From Akebia trifoliata (Eukaryota > Streptophyta > Magnoliopsida > Ranunculales > Lardizabalaceae), in the NCBI GenBank assembly GCA_017979445.1, contig CM030704.1, positions 15,607,658 through 15,671,657 of the forward strand: a stretch of DNA of 64,000 nt, given 5' to 3'. The notes under the pieces were generated by a model. It was not told where the DNA came from. It did not search any database and saw only the letters and a list, made by a program, of their open reading frames with translations. Numbering within the stretch: the first letter of the stretch is position 1; each line of letters opens with the position of its first letter. Shown piece by piece: positions 54,370 to 64,000 of this stretch. The translations under genes and the position numbers were made by a program.

Positions 54370-55183
54370 AGTTGCAGATCACATATTATCAGTCGATATG
54401 GGGATACCTTTTGAACTGATCTCTGATAATGGGTCGTATTTCAAAGCATAAGTCATTATTCTGTGTACAACGTTCAAGATCCGGCATTGCAGATCATCCC
54501 CCTACCGTCATCAGATTAATGGAGTAGTTGAAGCAGTTCGTAAGAGTTTCAAGATAATCATCAAGGAAATGTGTCATTCACACCAGGATTAGTTAGAGAA
54601 GTTACCATTCACACTAGGGGCATATCATACTTCAATACAATCTTCCACTAGAGCTATTCCCTACTTTCTAGTGTATGATATGGAAGCAATCTTACCAGTT
54701 GAAATGTAAATCCCGTATCTCAAGGCCTTCAAGGAAAGTCAATTGCTAGAAACAGACTAGACTCGTCATTGGGTACGAGGAGTTAAACTTTATTGAAGAA
54801 AAACAACTTTGGGTGCAAACTTATCAAAGAAGAATCGCTCGCACGTTTGACAAGAAGGTTAAAGTTTGCTACTTACAAGTCAAGGATTTAACCATCAGAC
54901 TTCAAAGAAAACTAAGTACTCCTCCTCGACCGTAGTAGGAAGTCTGAACTTAATTGGAGAAATTCATCTATCAGCAAGAAAACATTACTTTGGAAAACCA
55001 TCAGATTTCAAAGAAAATCGAGCACTTATCTTTGACCCTAGAGGGAAGTTCAAACCTAATTGGGGAGGTCCGTTCATCGTCAAGGAAATATTACCAGGAA
55101 AAGTTGTCAGGCTTCAAGATCATGATAGAATCGAGTTACCAGAACCAACTAACCTTGACCAAATCAAACGGTACTACATTTAA
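54370..55183 (+). pseudogene. element II: Tat-type integrase C-terminal remnant
   Basis: Readable pieces in order: 'LISDNGSYFKA' (second catalytic Asp), 'SPYRHQINGVVEAVRKSFK' (catalytic Glu), 'RAIPYFLVYDMEAILPVEM', then an open C-terminal stretch 'RGKFKPNWGGPFIVKEILPG' and 'LPEPTNLDQIKRYYI' ending at 55183. The C-terminal layout (GKxxPNWxGPxxV...L..D...LP.P.N.D..K.YY) is that of Tat/Ogre integrases. Several stops interrupt the core. Confidence 0.88.
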
Positions 55184-55700
55184 GGAGGCCATTTTTGACC
55201 GAATCAATTTTCCTACTACCTAGTTCACTATCTCCTTCCTCAACCCCTTTGCAGCCTGTTCAAAAAGAGAAAAATTATGCCTTTTACTTCTTAGCCTGAT
55301 TACCTAACCCAAGGGAGGGAAAAATTCGAACTACGTTTTGGTCTGATCCCAAAATTCTGGGGTACGTAGGCAACCTGAGAAGTTACTTTAGGCCCGACCA
55401 CATCAAAATAAAATAAAAAAATCTATTTCCCCACACAATAAAAAATTTTAAAAGAAAAAAAAATCCAAAATGGGGAAGAAAAATTAAGGAAAAAGAAATA
55501 ATTTAAAAGGAAATGCCACACAAGGGGCATTTGGGTTTTTGAGCCTCAAAATCCCTTTCTTTTTACACCCAGTCCTAAGCTTACCTATAAAAGTCCTTCT
55601 AAGTACCGTACGAAAAGTCAAGGAAGACAGCAAAGCATGATCAGACAGCAACTCCAGAAGTTCAGAAGAGAAGAAAAAGATAAAAAAATGATGAAGCCTG

Positions 55701-55898
55701 CTAAGTTGAAAACCCGAAAAGGGCAACTTAGGCAAAAATTAAGGCAAGCTCGCAAAGTTGAAAATCTGAAAGGACAACTTTGGCAACAATCAGAGCCAAG
55801 AAAAAAGAAAAAGCTCGCTAAATCGAAAACCTGAAAAGGAGATCTAGGCAAAAGTTAGAGCAAGCTCGATAGATTGAAAACCTGAAAAGGCGATCTAG
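55701..55898 (+). repeat. four bulged stem-loops (element II)
   Basis: Counterparts of 36596-36795. Unit 1 CTAAGTTG/CAACTTAG is intact. Unit 2 CAAAGTTG/CAACTTTG is perfect where element I has a G-T wobble. Unit 3 (55818-55847) has two mismatches. Unit 4 (55869-55898) lost only its terminal pair. AAAA bulges, CCC/TCT/CCT inner stems and GAAA(A) loops are retained in all four. Confidence 0.68.
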
Positions 55899-56612
55899 GC
55901 AAAAGTTAGAGCAATATAAAAAAAAATCCCAAGCTGAGAGCTGTTCGAGCTGAATAATCAAGTTCAATACTCAGCTTAAACCAGGCATAGATTCAGAAGC
56001 CACAAGTATCTTGTCTACGATCGATCTGAAAATTCTTACTTCCCCAAGTGAACCAATGGAGAGAAGGGTGAATTCTATGATGAGTCTCAAAAAGAAATAT
56101 TTTGTTCTCTTGAACCTGACTTAAAATCTTCAATAAAATTAATCAAAATTAAAAGTTGGATCTTTATTGCGCTTGTGGTAATCAAATATTTCAAACCTTC
56201 ATACAAGGGGCATTTTTCTTTTTCCTCTAAATATGTAATTCCCCCCCTTATACTAGGGGCATTTTTTAATGATATGTTCAATGCCATGTTTATTGTCAAA
56301 CTAGGGACATTTTGTTTTTGAGCAATGTTAATCCTAAAAGATAATGAGAACTCCAAACTTAAGGTTACCCTCTTGATAGTAGTTTTTCGGAAAACTCTTG
56401 AGGTTCAAACTCAGGTTTTAAATTTATAAAACTTTTGGATAAAACCTTGGGGTACAAACACATGCATTTTAGATCTCACATAGGAGATAGGGCATATATT
56501 CTGTCCTAGATCTATTCATTCCCGGATTCAACCCCTCTTTTCCAGATTTCATTTTCAATCATTCTTTCCCAAATTTATTCCTTCATTTTCAGTTTTACTC
56601 AGCCAGATGCCG

Positions 56613-56990
56613 CCGAGGGTTTTCTCGGAACTATGCTCAGATGCCGCCAAGGATTTTCTTGGATTTATGCTCAGATGCCGCCGAGGGTTTTCTCGGAACT
56701 ATGCTCAGATGCCGCCAAGGGTTTTCTTGGAATTATGCTCAGATGCCGCCGAGGGTTTTCTCGGAACTATGCTCAGATGTCGCCAAGGGTTTCTTGCAAT
56801 TATGCTCAGATGCTGCCGAGGGTTTTGTCGGAACTATGCTCAGATGCCGCCAAGGGTTTTCTTGGAATTCTGCCCAGTTGCCGCCGAGGGTTTTCTCGGA
56901 ACTATGCTCAGTTACCGCCGAGGGTTTTCTCGAAATTATGCTCAGATGCCACCAAGGGTTTTCTTGGATTTATGCTCAATTTAAATTTAC
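56613..56990 (+). repeat. 34-bp hairpin minisatellite, 11 units (element II)
   Basis: Units 1-9 alternate strictly between CCGAG...CTCGG and CCAAG...CTTGG. Unit 10 repeats the G form and unit 11 is the A form. Eight of eleven have perfect 5-bp stems; units 6, 7 and 10 have one mismatch each. The alternation implies a 68-bp dimer as the amplification unit here, unlike the two homogeneous blocks of element I. Confidence 0.88.
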
Positions 56991-57314
56991 TTCATTTTTG
57001 ACTCATTTCCAATTCAAACTCTTTGAAATCTATCTCAGATTTTGAGCCCACACACTTGCACAGTTGTTACATCAGTCAAGGAGAATTTTCTAAAATTCAA
57101 GGATCTGACACTGCCAGTGAGAGCTCGCGCTCAAGGACCTGACATTTTTCTAGCTCGGGGAGAGTTTTACGCTTAAGGATCCCAACGCCCCGACGAATTG
57201 TTAAATCAGGCTGCAAAATGAACTGTCACTAGCTCTGGCATTCGGATATCGAACTGTCTACCAAAATAGATTTGCTATCTAGTTTGTTTCAATCCTCTAC
57301 AAAAGAGGTGCATC

Positions 57315-59055
57315 TGTAGACACCCCATTTTTGCATCCGCCTGATTAATCAAGTCGTCAACCCGATCGCAAAGGTTCCCAATGATGGATGTCTATTCCAA
57401 TGCTTTATTTTGTTACCAGATATGTTTCAGAAATCCGGATGAGGTATCTCGAACTGACAAAACTTAGAAACCACGCTACGCTAGGAAAATATGACCCCAG
57501 AAACATAGAAATCATCATCTTGCAAACCAAAAAGAAGCTTCACGATAAAAATCACTAAAAATGATTAAATTACCAAAATACCCCTAACATCAAAACAGCC
57601 CTAGAGCCTGCATTACGCTTAAGAAAATCCACTCAAACACATAAACAACAAATCGAAACCAAGTAAACACTTCGCCAATTTTCACAAAATTTGACAAAAT
57701 TACTAAAATACCCCTCATAAAGTTCACGACCATTTCATACAAAAAAACTTCATAAATCACAAAAACCAATATTCCCATTGAATTCCTTATGAAAAACTGA
57801 TTCCAAAACATCCTGGAACATTGAAAAACGACTTAAAACGTAAAAAATCCTCTCTGAGGGCAAAATGGTAATTTCACAATTTTAGTAATTAAATATTTCG
57901 AAATTAATAAATAAATCATTAAATAATGTAAAGTGAAACATTAATAAAATTAATTATAAAATTTAAACCAAAAAATTGATCAATCAGGCTTTCAAGAAAA
58001 ATTGTTGATGGTTCGCAAGATATTTCTTTAAGGACCCCTCCATTTGGGGGTCCAAAGAATCAAAGATATAATACAGGGGGGTTCTCCAAAAATTTAAAGT
58101 CAACCAAGCAAGACTAAAGTCAAGATACTAAAGTCAATCAAATAAGACCAAAGTCAAAATTAAAGTCAATTAAGTAAGATTACAGTCAAGTATTAAAGTC
58201 AATCTCATAAGACTAAAGTCAAAACCCTAAATCAAAACCCTAATCTAAACTAATCGAGTCAATCTCATAAGACTAAGGTCAAAACCCTAAATCAAAACCC
58301 TAATCTAATCAAGTCAATCTCATAAGACCAAGGTCAAAACCCTAAATCAAAACCCTAATCTAAACTAATCAAATCAATCTCATAAGACTAAAGTTAAAAC
58401 CCTAAAGACTAAGTCAAAACCCTAAAAGAAACCCTAATCAAACCCTAATGCTTCTAAAACTTTATAAATAGGAGCCTCCACACCCTATTTCGTATCAAAG
58501 AAAAAACCCAGAAAAAGTAGGTGAAGAAGCCTCCACAACCTCTCCAAAACCTTAATTTTGGAGCCTCAACTCCTTCCCTAACACCCCTCTCCGATTTTAG
58601 CCTAAAAATACTTAAAAACCTCCCAAAAACATCCCAAAAATCCACAACAATTCGAAGCACCCAGATCTAGAACGGATATACTTTACCTCAAAGATCAGAA
58701 ATCAGATTCGGAGATAGAACGAAGTAAGGAATACGATACAAGAGCCGTTTCACAAGATCTGAAGGAATAAAACTTTTGCAGATCGAAGGTAAGTTTTTTT
58801 TAAGTTTTTTATCTAGGTTTGTCATTAGCAATGTAGATTTATTTGGGATAAGTAGAGCCGGCAATGGCCGGGCGGGGTTGGTGCTAACACCTTCCAACCC
58901 GTAAAATGATCCCCGGATTCAGATTTTCTGTAGTAGGTAGTTTTTATCCATTTTAGAGTCAGTTTGGTTCCTAGACCACAATAACTAGGTGGTGACTCCC
59001 AAACCTCAAGGGTCAAAAGCGGATCCGTGCACCCCGCGGATCGAGGGCGCTTTCA
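57315..59055 (+). repeat. LTR-A4 (1741 bp)
   Basis: TGTAGACACCCC to GGGCGCTTTCA, preceded by a purine tract AAAAGAGGTGCATC. It has TATAAATA at 58463-58470, the twin hairpin near 58861-58901 with one C lost, and at least four AAACCCTAA-containing sub-repeats at 58200-58440. GTGACGACT follows it, resembling the PBS start. Confidence 0.9.
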
Positions 59056-59063
59056 GTGACGAC

Positions 59064-60273
59064 TGATGAGACTATCGTTGTTCTTCTCACCGGAGTTAAT
59101 AATAATCTTAGTTGTACCTTACTTGTGGGGCAAGTAGGGGATCGAACCCAAGAGAAAGGAGGAATAGAGCTAAGCTAAGAAGATAAAATTCAAATTAACT
59201 AAAAGGAATTAAAACTGTTTTTCTTTGTATTTTTGAACTTATAAGAAGATGTAAAATTGCTAGAAAATAAACTAAAGTAAATGAAATTAAAAGCAAGTAA
59301 ACTTATAATTAAAACACCATTGGAGGTGGATCTACCTAAAACATGTTAATGAGCAATTTCTAGTCTCTAGCCTTTTTATAACTCAATCATAAGGGCTTGG
59401 TGTTAGCTCCTTAGATCGGAAAGTTTTGCAATTAAAATGAAATAAAAAGAAACAAAAACAAAGTAGAATTTCTTGAAACTTCTTACTACAAATTATCTAA
59501 TTTAAGCATACTTTATCTTGATCTAATCTAAGCATAAAGTATCTATATTAAGAATAAAATGTGCAAGAAACTTAAAGAGAATTCATAAGCATTTTAAATA
59601 AAAGAAAGGCATAAAATTAGAAATAACACAAGAACTTGCTCTAGGCTTTTCCACTCTCCAATGGAGGGGAACTTAGCCTAATGTCATTGCAAGAGAGGGA
59701 AGACAAGAGATGAAAGAACTTTTCTTCATTTCATGGAGAAAATTACAACTTCTTCTTCTTCTACTTCTTACAAGACTAGTTAACCAAAAGAAAATAACTA
59801 GAAAATGAAAATACAAAAAATAAGAGAATAGGCAAAGAGCCTTAGATTAAAGGAGTCTTGGATAGAGAACCAAGATGGGACCCTTTCTCTAGAAATGAAG
59901 GCTCTATTTATAGAGAAAAATGTGTGTAGAAGAGTCTAAAAGTAGCCTCCACTTTTCTTTGCACAAAAAGACAAAAGAGGAGAATATGAGTTAAGGATTA
60001 GGGCATTCCAAAGTGTTAGGGCATTCCAAAGTGGGCCCAAATGCTTTTGCCTTGAGATTTTGATTCCAAATTGTTGATTTTCTGCACAAGAAACACACGT
60101 AATTAGATTTATCTAGTAAATGAATTTATTTATATAATTAAGCCTAATTAACATGCAACGTGGTGGTTTGAGGCTTATCATGATTATTATCTTAATATAG
60201 AGAAATAGGTACAAAAATCAAGATAAATATCCGGAAAATGTGCGTATAATTGAGTGTTTGGAGACACTCATCA
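59064..60273 (-). repeat. 3' LTR of the Athila element (1210 bp)
   Basis: It starts TGATGAGTGTCTCC and ends GATAGTCTCATCA on the minus strand, with TGATGAG/CTCATCA inverted ends. TATAAATA on the minus strand at 59905-59912 is a candidate TATA box. Confidence 0.9.
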
Positions 60274-60286
60274 CACCCCCAAACTT
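60274..60286 (-). other. polypurine tract of the Athila element
   Basis: AAGTTTGGGGGTG on the minus strand, immediately before the LTR. An identical 13-mer lies at 61342-61354 inside the element. Confidence 0.88.
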
Positions 60287-61553
60287 ACCTTTTTCTAGTC
60301 CCTAGAAAAAACTGCCACTTTCGCAGGCACCTCGACTGCATTTAGCGAATGCAGCAAGCCCTTGAACCGCTAGGTTACCCCTAGTGGACGAGTTTGACTC
60401 GTGAGGGTTTGCAGAAAATATACCCACAAAATTTGAAAACAACTTTGAAGTAAAAATAGTCAAAATCAAAACTTATATTGAAAAGCACAAGTCTTTTTTT
60501 TTTTTTTGTCAATCAATTAGAAGTACTGCTTGGTATAGAGTCCCAACCCTTATTTCTCTACGACAAAACTTAGACTTAAATTGACCTTTGAGCGATAGTG
60601 ATTCTAACTTAGAAATTTAAGAGATTCGATTTCTCAAAATGAGTTTCAACCTTCTAACTACTCAAGAATAACTGGAGTAACTTAGGGTTTAATTCTAAAC
60701 TTAGCATCCTGTCTGGGGTAGTGAGAAGTGTGGATATTCACTTTAATACCTCTAAGGGGCTTTATCTGTGATATTCCAGTATACTCACATTTTTACACTT
60801 GATGGCTTTCACCCTACTAAAACTTTACATAAACTTTTGGATCTTTAACTTTTTTTTTTTTTTTTTATTACTTCTTCACTATTTTTCTAAGAAAAGTAGG
60901 CAGCCCTTTTCAAGGTACCCAGTCTAATTCAATGGTTGCTGTACAAGGTGTATACAATCCAGTTCTGTTTTTCTTCTAATCAACCAACCAATTGAACAAG
61001 GAAGTCAAAGTTCATCAAACCTAGTTTTTCCTTAAACTCTAGGTAGAAAGAAGGTAACAAGCTCTTTTAATACAATCTAGACTCTTGGTAACCTTATTAG
61101 AAGTGACTATAAACCAAAAGATAACTTTGCTCTAATTTTTGCCTAAGAGAAACATAAATGGGGACTCCAGATCATAGCTTCCAATGAAAGACTGATTAAA
61201 TATTTTCACTAAGTGCTTAAAAGATACAAGCTAAGACTTTGAGAAAAATACAACAAAGTTGCCAACCAAATATTTTTCAATTTTTTTTTTTTTTTTTTTT
61301 TGTATAAAAGAAGAAAATAATAAGTGGAAATCCAACCCATACACCCCCAAACTTAAACATTATATTGTCCTCAATATTTCAACAAATACATGCAAAGGTA
61401 AAATTGAAATTGACAAAATGAAATGAAGTGGGTTAGATAGCACCTGAGAAAGACCTTATAGTCCTGTTGATATTTAACACAATGTCCCTTGAAGTGCATG
61501 GATTGCCTCCCAGAAGCGCTAAGTTTAACGTCTTTAGCTAGACGAAAACATAG
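60287..61553 (-). other. Athila 3' untranslated region
   Basis: No open frame or env-like domain was recognised. Poly-T runs lie at 60487-60508, 60850-60867 and 61279-61302, and a second PPT-identical 13-mer at 61342-61354. Athila elements often carry an env-like frame here, but this copy appears to lack one. Confidence 0.65.
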
Positions 61554-62603
61554 TTAATTTTGATAGACGGGATCATCGAGAAAAAGAACTTCCTCCTGCG
61601 GAACATACTCGAGAAACGGTTTGAGACGTTGGCCATTCACTTTGAAAGTGGATCCGTCCTTAGGATTAAGGACTTCAACAGCACCATGGGGGTAAACTGT
61701 TTGGATAATATATGGGCCAGTCCATCGAGACTTAAGTTTTCCAGGAAAAAGGTGGAGTCTATTATCATACAACAAAACTTTTTGATTAGGAATGAAATTC
61801 CTCCTAAGAATGTGCCTATCGTGAAAGAATTTGGTACGCTCTTTGTACCTTTTGGCACAATCATACGAGTCATTTCTAATCTCTTCTAACTCGTCTAGTT
61901 GTAACTTTCGCTTCTCACCGGCTTTATCAAAATCAAAGTTGAGGCGTTTGATCGCCCAATATGCACGATGTTCTAGTTCTACAGGGAGATGGCAGGCCTT
62001 GCCAAAAACTAACCGGTAGGGAGACATCCCTATGGGTGTCTTGAATGCAGTCCTATAGGCCCAGAGTGAATCACTCAATCTCAAAGACCAATCTTTCCTT
62101 GAAGGATTGACTGTTTTTTCTAAGATAGTCTTTATTTCCCTGTTAGAAATCTCCACTTGTCCACTTGTTTGTGGGTGGTAAGGTGTGGCAACCTTATGCG
62201 TTATGAGGTATTTCTTCATCAACGCAGCAAAGATCTTGTTGCAAAAATGCGAGCCACCATCACTTATGATAGCTCGCGGAGTACCAAATCTTGAAAAAAT
62301 CGTCTCCTTGATGAATTTTATCACAACCTTGTGATCGTTAGTTCTACATGCCACAGCTTCGACCCATTTTGACACATAGTCAACGGCAACTAGGATGTAT
62401 TGATAACCCTGGGAGATAGGAAAAGGTCCCATGAAGTCTATACCCCACACGTCAAAAATTTCGATGATCAGTATAGGATTTTGAGGCATTTCATTTCTCT
62501 TAGAGATTTTTCCTAATCTCTGACATCTATCACAAGATTTGCTAAACTCGTGGGCATCACGAAAAATACTAGGCCAGAAAAAACCGCATTGTAGGATTTT
62601 CAT
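61554..62603 (-). CDS. Athila integrase (349-codon open frame, C-terminal part of pol)
   Basis: Integrase inserts the element cDNA into chromosomes. The order is: zinc-binding remnant '[20 protein letters not shown]', catalytic D in '[10 protein letters not shown]', D in 'IISDGGSHF', E in '[11 protein letters not shown]', then '[17 protein letters not shown]', '[20 protein letters not shown]' and the tail 'VNGQRLKPF'. All three catalytic residues (D, D and E) are present and the frame ends naturally. The listed ATG is internal to the polyprotein, and the upstream HHCC part is in the adjoining frame near 62600-62660. Confidence 0.93.
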   Translation of the reverse strand: MKILQCGFFWPSIFRDAHEFSKSCDRCQRLGKISKRNEMPQNPILIIEIFDVWGIDFMGPFPISQGYQYILVAVDYVSKWVEAVACRTNDHKVVIKFIKETIFSRFGTPRAIISDGGSHFCNKIFAALMKKYLITHKVATPYHPQTSGQVEISNREIKTILEKTVNPSRKDWSLRLSDSLWAYRTAFKTPIGMSPYRLVFGKACHLPVELEHRAYWAIKRLNFDFDKAGEKRKLQLDELEEIRNDSYDCAKRYKERTKFFHDRHILRRNFIPNQKVLLYDNRLHLFPGKLKSRWTGPYIIQTVYPHGAVEVLNPKDGSTFKVNGQRLKPFLEYVPQEEVLFLDDPVYQN

Positions 62604-62656
62604 GGCGGTTTTCTTACCACTGAAGTGCCCTCCGCAGGCATGATTATGGCAAAACT

Positions 62657-63404
62657 CTAGGATACTGACTTGCTCACAGGTTGGAATACAACGTCTAATG
62701 ATTTGATCAGGACAATACTTAAATAAGTATGGCTCATCCCAGAAATACCATTTTGTTTTTGACAGAAGACGAGTTTCTCTTGACTAGTCATTTCGACTGG
62801 GAATTGACCTGTAACTAGGTAGTTGACAATGTCCGCATACCATGGAACATTGGCTTGAGAGATTTGCATAAGTTGCTCATCGGGAAAGGATTCAGAGATG
62901 GGTAAGGATTCCTCGGATGGCTTGTTAACTATCCTAGACAAGTGATCAGCTACGACATTTTCTGCCCCTTTTTTATCTCGGATCTCGAGATCAAACTCTT
63001 GTAGAAGTAGAATCCAACGGATTAACCTTGCTTTAGCATCTTTCTTTGATAGAAGGTACTTCAATGCTGCGTGGTCTGTGTAGATCACGACTTTAGATCC
63101 TATGAGGTAGGGGCGGAATTTTTCAATGGCATAGACCACTGCTAGCATTTCCTTCTCTGTTGTAGAGTAGTTAAAGCTGAGCATCGTTTAGGGTTTTACT
63201 AGCATATTGGATAACATGAGGTTGTTTTTCAATTCGCTGACCCAAAACAGCGCCTATTGCATAATCTGAAGCGTCGCACATAACTTCGAATGGAATGCTC
63301 CAGTTTGGAGGTTGAATAATGGGTGCCGAGGTTAACTCGGACTTGAGCTTGTTGAACGCAGAGAGACATGACTCTGAAAAGTCGAAAGGAACATCCTTTC
63401 CCAA
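62657..63404 (-). pseudogene. Athila RNase H region
   Basis: The frames 63171-63404 ('FEVMCDASDYAIGAVLGQRI', RNase H catalytic Asp) and 62657-63184 ('[20 protein letters not shown]', '[13 protein letters not shown]', 'VADHLSRI') overlap by about a dozen bases but are in different frames. One indel therefore splits RNase H. The rest is well preserved. Confidence 0.88.
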
Positions 63405-63992
63405 TAGCTCACATAAAGGCTTCGAGATTTTTCCGAAATCTTTAATGAATCTACGATAAAAACCCGCATGGCCTAGGAATGACCTAATTTCTTTGACCGT
63501 TCTAGGAGGTGGTAATTTTTCAATTAGACCTACCTTTGCCTTATCTACCTCAATCCCTTAGCAGAAACAATGTGCCCTAGCACAATCCCCGATGTTACCA
63601 TGAAATGGCATTTTTCCCAATTGAGGACTAGATTGACCTCTTTGCAACGTAAAAGGACCAAAGTCAAGTGATGAAGACATTCCTCAAAACTTGATCCAAA
63701 AATTGAAAAATCGTCCATGAATACTTCGAGATATTTTCTAGCATGTCGGAAAAAATATACTCATCATGCACCGTTGAAAAGTAGCGGGTGCATTGCACAA
63801 TCCAAAAGGCATGCGACGATACGCGAAAGTTTCGAAAGGGCAGGTGAAAGTTGTTTTCTCTTGATCGATTGGAGCAACGGGTATCTGGTTGTACCCGGAA
63901 TAACCATCTAAGAAGCAATAGTAAGAATGTCCTGCCAGACGCTCTAACATTTGATCAATGAAAGGTAAGGGGAAATGATCCTTAGGAGTCAT
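63405..63992 (-). pseudogene. Athila reverse transcriptase region
   Basis: 'KDHFPLPFIDQMLERLAG', 'FLDGYSGYNQIPVAP' and 'TFAYRRMPFGLCNAPATFQR' are in one frame (63738-63992). After a frameshift near 63755 the catalytic 'VFMDDFSIFG' and 'VLGHIVS' are readable in another. A stop occurs near 63560. The upstream RT start is outside the window. Confidence 0.88.
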
Positions 63993-64000
63993 CGAGTTGA

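Larger units (their letters stand above)
49254..59055 (+). mobile_element. LTR-A element II: non-autonomous Tat/Ogre-like gypsy retrotransposon
   Basis: Same plan as element I: LTR-A3, PBS, a leader with a different repeat (193 bp), structured block, AT-rich repeat, integrase C-terminal remnant, bulged stem-loops, a short 34-bp array, PPT, LTR-A4. The two LTRs differ more than those of element I (about seven differences in the first 250 bp by eye), so this copy looks older. LTR-A4 is followed by a PBS-like GTGACGACT, not by a TSD, which suggests a tandem arrangement continuing to the right. Confidence 0.85.
59064..64000 (-). mobile_element. Athila-lineage Ty3/gypsy element, 3' half
   Basis: On the minus strand: RT (from the right edge), RNase H, integrase, a 1.3-kb untranslated region, PPT and 3' LTR 59064-60273. 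The 5' half lies beyond the window. It is inserted into the PBS-like sequence after LTR-A4, so it is younger than that insertion. Integrase is open throughout, and RT has a small number of frameshifts. Confidence 0.92.

Noticed and set aside
58200..58440. AAACCCTAA runs as interstitial telomere sequence
   Set aside because: The motifs are separated by 15-50 bp of LTR sequence and lie inside the U3 of an LTR. They are not a (CCCTAAA)n tract.

Overview
This is plant nuclear DNA, almost certainly from a eudicot. It holds one split host gene with a plastid-type N-terminus and GT-AG introns. The rest is mostly Ty1/copia and Ty3/gypsy LTR retrotransposons in plant-typical lineages. No rRNA, tRNA gene, CRISPR array or bacterial feature was seen.

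Layout. (1) 1-8199: two copies of one copia family face each other tail to tail. Copy 1 (+) is cut by the window start and copy 2 (-) spans 2894-8199. A piece of a gypsy LTR (called LTR-B here) lies between them. (2) 8200-16365: a 5' part of a minus-strand gypsy element (LTR, tRNA-iMet PBS, gag, zinc knuckle, protease). Its gag is interrupted by two solo LTRs, LTR-B at 9115-11441 and LTR-C at 11679-14978, each with a readable target-site duplication. (3) 17431-28356: seven exons (263 codons) of a minus-strand alpha/beta-hydrolase gene. Its 3' exons are not seen. A decayed copia element with TSD AAAGT sits in intron 5, and the region-2 nest begins about 1 kb beyond the last visible exon. (4) 29283-40813 and 49254-59055: two large elements of one Tat/Ogre-like gypsy family (LTR-A). 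They have long LTRs and an apparent tRNA-Arg PBS, but keep almost no coding sequence apart from the C-terminal half of integrase. (5) 40814-49253: truncated pieces of LTR-C with gag remnants, LTR-B and an Athila-type LTR. (6) 59064-64000: a minus-strand Athila-lineage element with an intact integrase reading frame. It is inserted into the PBS that follows the last LTR-A copy.

The most unusual material is in the LTR-A elements. Where coding sequence would be expected they carry series of small inverted repeats whose stems change in compensating ways between copies. There are four such modules: (a) a twin hairpin near the 3' end of the LTR, with an identical 13-nt loop but completely different stems in LTR-A and LTR-B; (b) a leader block with a duplicated 10-bp palindrome plus hairpin; (c) four post-integrase stem-loops, each with an 8-bp stem, an AAAA bulge and a GAAA-type loop; (d) a 33/34-bp minisatellite of 38 units in one element and 11 in the other, each unit with a 5-bp stem of CCAAG/CTTGG or CCGAG/CTCGG. 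Together they suggest a non-autonomous retroelement that carries mainly structured RNA. All pairing was read by eye. No folding, covariation statistics or database search could be run, and DNA-level quasi-palindrome correction remains a real alternative.
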